Shown: positions 61,794 to 64,000 of the stretch, piece after piece
Layout: each line of letters begins with the position of its first letter
Position numbering within the stretch: position 1 is the stretch's first letter
Source of the DNA: Paenibacillus alginolyticus DSM 5050 = NBRC 15375
GTDB lineage: Bacteria; Bacillota; Bacilli; Paenibacillales; NBRC-103111
Direction of reading: 5' to 3'
Assembly (NCBI RefSeq): GCF_000422905.1
Contig: NZ_AUGY01000011.1
Coordinates: forward strand, 62,001 to 126,000
Length of the DNA: 64,000 bases
Made by a program: the position numbers and the translations under genes
The notes under the pieces: generated by a model
Seen by the model: only the letters and a program-made list of their open reading frames with translations
Told to the model about the DNA's origin: nothing
Database searches by the model: none

Positions 61794-62798
61794 ATGGAAC
61801 TGAAGCAGTATTATACAACGATTGATGCGCATACAGGAGGAGAGCCTTTGCGTATTATTACAGGGGGGATTCCACCTTTAAAAGGCGTTACCATGCTTGC
61901 GAGAAGGCACTACTTTCGCGAACACTATGATTACATTCGGAAAGTTCTCATGTTTGAACCTCGAGGGCATCATGGGATGTACGGTTGTGTAATCACATCG
62001 CCAGTAAGTCCAGATGCCGATTTCGGCGTACTCTTTATGCATAACGAAGGATTCAGCACGATGTGCGGGCACGGTATCATTGCAGTGGTAACGGCTGCCA
62101 TCGAAATGGGCTTTCTTCCCGCAGCCGAGGAACGCTCTCAGATCATCATAGATACTCCGGCCGGTAAAGTGATTGCGAAAGCCGAATGTGAAGGCACAGA
62201 GGTGAAGTCAGTTTCGTTCCTGAACGTTCCATCGTTCGTTTTCGCTCAAGATGTGCGAGTAGAGGCTCTAGGCAAATCTTTCACGATAGACATCGCTTTT
62301 GGCGGCGCCTTCTATGCGATCGTCCAAGCAGAGGACCTTGGCATCTCTGTTGACATTGCTGAGTTATCAATACTCCAAGAGTGGGGCTCTGTGATTAAAG
62401 CCTATATCGAGAGCCATATGACGGTTAGCCATCCCTTAGAGCCGCAGCTGCAGGGCATTTATGGTGTGATTGTTTCCGATTCTCCCCAGAAGGAAGGCTC
62501 GCATTTGCGCAATGTGACGATATTCGCCGATGCGCAAATTGACCGTTCGCCTTGCGGAACGGGAACTTGTGCCCGTATGGCAGCCTTGCATGCCCGTGGC
62601 GAGTTAGAGATAGGTCAAAACTTTGTACACGAAAGCATTGTAGATAGCCAGTTTACGGGACGCATCATGGAAACGGTGAAAGTGGATGAATATGAAGCTA
62701 TCATCCCTCTTATCCAAGGTAGAGCTTTCATCACGGGGACACACCAGTTTATTGTTGACCCCTCTGATCCGCTCGGGGAAGGTTTCCTTTTGGGTTAA
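61794..62798 (+). CDS. Proline racemase family protein, hydroxyproline 2-epimerase-like (2)
   Basis: 334 residues, 16 bases after gene 1. YYTTIDAHTGGEPLRIITGG starts it; the cysteines are in EGFSTMCGHGIIAVV and QIDRSPCGTGTCARMAAL. It is an obvious paralog of the preceding gene, but the sequences differ enough that this is not a recent duplication. It has the same two-Cys set, so again a racemase or epimerase, perhaps with a different substrate preference such as proline versus 4-hydroxyproline or 3-hydroxyproline. It ends at the ATG region of the next, broken gene. Confidence 0.82.
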   Translation: MELKQYYTTIDAHTGGEPLRIITGGIPPLKGVTMLARRHYFREHYDYIRKVLMFEPRGHHGMYGCVITSPVSPDADFGVLFMHNEGFSTMCGHGIIAVVTAAIEMGFLPAAEERSQIIIDTPAGKVIAKAECEGTEVKSVSFLNVPSFVFAQDVRVEALGKSFTIDIAFGGAFYAIVQAEDLGISVDIAELSILQEWGSVIKAYIESHMTVSHPLEPQLQGIYGVIVSDSPQKEGSHLRNVTIFADAQIDRSPCGTGTCARMAALHARGELEIGQNFVHESIVDSQFTGRIMETVKVDEYEAIIPLIQGRAFITGTHQFIVDPSDPLGEGFLLG

Positions 62799-62830
62799 TG
62801 AGCAGGGGGACTAAGGAGGATGAAGCGCAA

Positions 62831-63297
62831 ATGTATACATATAGCGTAACCCAATGGATTTACGGAACCGAAGATTTGGAAACGAGTCTAGTTCGATTGA
62901 AAAAGTACGGTTATGACGGAGTGGAGCTTGCAGGTGAACCGGATAAAATGGACCTGAGCGCTGTTCAATCACTATTAAGCAAGTACGGTTTGGCATGCAC
63001 CTCCATATGTGGAATCTATAGAATGGATCGCGATCTCTCTAGTCCTAATGCAGAAATACGGAGTCATGCCGTTCAATATGAACATAGCTCCATATCTGGC
63101 TCATGTCCATATCGCTGACAACACGAGAGAAGCGGCTGGTTTAGGCCAAACCAACTTTGAGGATGTATTTGAACTTTGCAGGAGATCGGTTACCAAGGGT
63201 GCATTGCCATGGAATTTATGCCGCCGGTATCTAATCCATATATGGCGGCTCAACAAAGCGAATCGGGTGCACTTCATGATACCTATACACAACAATC
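62831..63297 (+). pseudogene. Sugar phosphate isomerase/epimerase (xylose-isomerase-like TIM barrel), internally deleted and frameshifted
   Basis: It begins at ATG 62831 behind AAGGAGG. The N-terminal about 75 residues (SVTQWIYGTEDLETSLVRLK, YGYDGVELAGEPDKMDLSAV) are a normal barrel start. After EIRSHAVQY the sequence jumps, in another frame, to IAPYLAHVHIADNTREAAGL, the C-terminal part with its metal-binding HxxD. A further shift near 63180 gives EIGYQGCIAMEFMPPVSNPY. About 110 codons are missing. The product would not be functional. Its position behind two epimerase genes suggests it was once part of the operon. Confidence 0.7.
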
Positions 63298-63300
63298 CTA

Positions 63301-63711
63301 TCAAAAACGATCGCAGCAGCGCTTGTGGAGGTTGAACCAGGTGCTATGAGAGAACTGCATTGGCATCCGAATAACGACGAGTGGCAGTATTACCTTACCG
63401 GACAAGGGCGCATGACGGTATTTGATGGTAATGGGATAGCCCGAACATTTGATTATAGAGCGGGTGATGTTGGCTATGTACCATTTGCTACGGGTCACTA
63501 TATTCAAAATACCGGTAATCAACCGTTATGGTTTCTAGAAATGTTCAAGAGTGACCGATTTGTTGACATATCATTGAATCAATGGATGGCGCTTACCCCT
63601 CACGACCTGGTTAGAAACAATTTGCATGTTGGACCCGAATTATTGGATGCGCTTCGCAAAGAGAAATGGCCAGTTGTCAAATATCCTGGATTTTCCTATT
63701 ACCCCAAGTAA
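63301..63711 (+). pseudogene. C-terminal cupin half of oxalate decarboxylase
   Basis: The frame reads [20 protein letters not shown] and [20 protein letters not shown], with the second-domain Mn ligands (H-x-H-x4-E and a later His in [10 protein letters not shown]), and ends [19 protein letters not shown]. This is the end of bicupin oxalate decarboxylases (OxdC/OxdD). The N-terminal cupin is absent: the similarity starts directly at the junction with the isomerase remnant at about 63300. As it stands, a GTG at 63325 could start a single-cupin product, but the active-site half of the enzyme is gone. Confidence 0.78.
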
Positions 63712-63740
63712 GGGCGAAATGGGCGAAGTTATATTTGCGA

Positions 63741-63767
63741 AAAAGGCATGCTGCACACGAGCATGCC
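63741..63767 (-). terminator. Terminator of the SDR gene (minus strand), possibly bidirectional
   Basis: GGCATGCT (63745-63752) pairs with AGCATGCC (63760-63767); on the minus strand TTTTT follows. Confidence 0.75.
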
Positions 63768-63779
63768 CACCTGCCATTT

Positions 63780-64000
63780 TCAAGTCTCAGTCATTACGCC
63801 GCCATTTACATGCAGTACCTGTCCGGTAACAAAAGAGGAATCATCCGATGCCAAGTAGATGTAGGTCGGAGCAAGCTCGAACGGCTGACCGGCACGTTTC
63901 ATCGGTGTCTCTGTACCGAATGTTTTTACGTATTCTGCGGAGTAACTGGAAACGATTAACGGGGTCCAAATCGGGCCCGGAGCTACCGCATTCACCCGGA
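63780..64000 (-). CDS. Short-chain dehydrogenase/reductase, C-terminal part (5' end outside window)
   Basis: The visible frame reads [15 protein letters not shown], then [20 protein letters not shown] and [19 protein letters not shown], the classic SDR C-terminus (NAVAPGPI, then SSFVTGQ-L-V-GG). The catalytic and NAD-binding parts lie beyond base 64000. The form [12 protein letters not shown] is typical of the glucose/general-stress-type dehydrogenases (YhdF/YhxC-like) of Bacillus relatives. A terminator follows. Confidence 0.8.
   Translation of the reverse strand, partial: RVNAVAPGPIWTPLIVSSYSAEYVKTFGTETPMKRAGQPFELAPTYIYLASDDSSFVTGQVLHVNGGVMTET

Noticed and set aside
63009..63335. 108-codon plus-strand frame taken as a gene of its own
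   Set aside because: Only its middle part matches the C-terminus of an isomerase; it is part of the broken isomerase gene.

Overview
The window looks like a chromosomal stretch from a spore-forming, low-to-mid GC Gram-positive bacterium of the Paenibacillus type. Signs of this are EcsAB, a lipoteichoic acid synthase, strong AGGAGG ribosome sites with GTG and TTG starts, an S-box (SAM-I) riboswitch, YesM/YesN two-component pairs, LplB/YtcP-type sugar permeases, a CcpA site and a SigK fragment. No tRNA, rRNA, CRISPR array or complete mobile element is visible.

Region 1 (1-9.3 kb) holds the end of a WYL regulator, a SET-domain protein, an ABC exporter with a cyclic-nucleotide-binding tail, the ecsAB pair, an LTA-synthase-type enzyme and a Tat-exported phosphoesterase. 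Region 2 (9.3-22.2 kb) is an accessory patch of single genes and broken genes. It contains a WGxxGxxG-type small surface protein and an intact-looking SAM riboswitch that now feeds a metA 5' fragment. It also has fragments of a sporulation sigma gene and of thrS, an IS/MITE-like remnant, a frameshifted ECF41-type sigma gene, a frameshifted subtilase, a MarR-pirin pair with an MhqR-like operator, and small detoxification-type enzymes.

Region 3 (22.2-33.9 kb) is a fructan/sucrose utilisation locus: lipoprotein receptor, YesM/YesN sensor pair, exported GH32, two permeases separated by a strongly folded spacer, fructokinase and cytoplasmic GH32. Region 4 (34-37 kb) is an AraC regulator divergent from a GH127 beta-L-arabinofuranosidase, followed by an intergenic repeat cluster. 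Region 5 (37.5-47 kb) is an alpha-galactoside locus with two paralogous LacI repressors, GH36 and GH4 alpha-galactosidases, a receptor and two permeases. Copies of a TTTAGTAAA motif lie before three of its units. Neither ABC system has its own ATPase gene here, so a shared MsmX-type ATPase is inferred.

Region 6 (49.8-63 kb) is the most coherent system. A sigma-54 activator (CBS-PAS-AAA-Fis) lies with three GG-N10-GC sigma-54 promoters. Two are back to back at 51.65-51.71 kb and one is at 59.50 kb. They would drive a split FAD/2Fe-2S dehydrogenase, an M24 Xaa-Pro-type peptidase, and an operon of a DAO-family oxidase with two proline racemase/hydroxyproline epimerase paralogs. The inferred job is use of hydroxyproline or proline from peptides. 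A LacI-controlled GH94 phosphorylase operon, probably acting on beta-1,2-oligoglucans, with two identical 18-bp operators, is embedded inside this regulon. The window ends in broken isomerase and oxalate decarboxylase pieces and a partial SDR gene.

Several genes are each broken by a single indel, mostly in short homopolymers. These may be real decay or sequencing errors; the raw sequence alone cannot decide.
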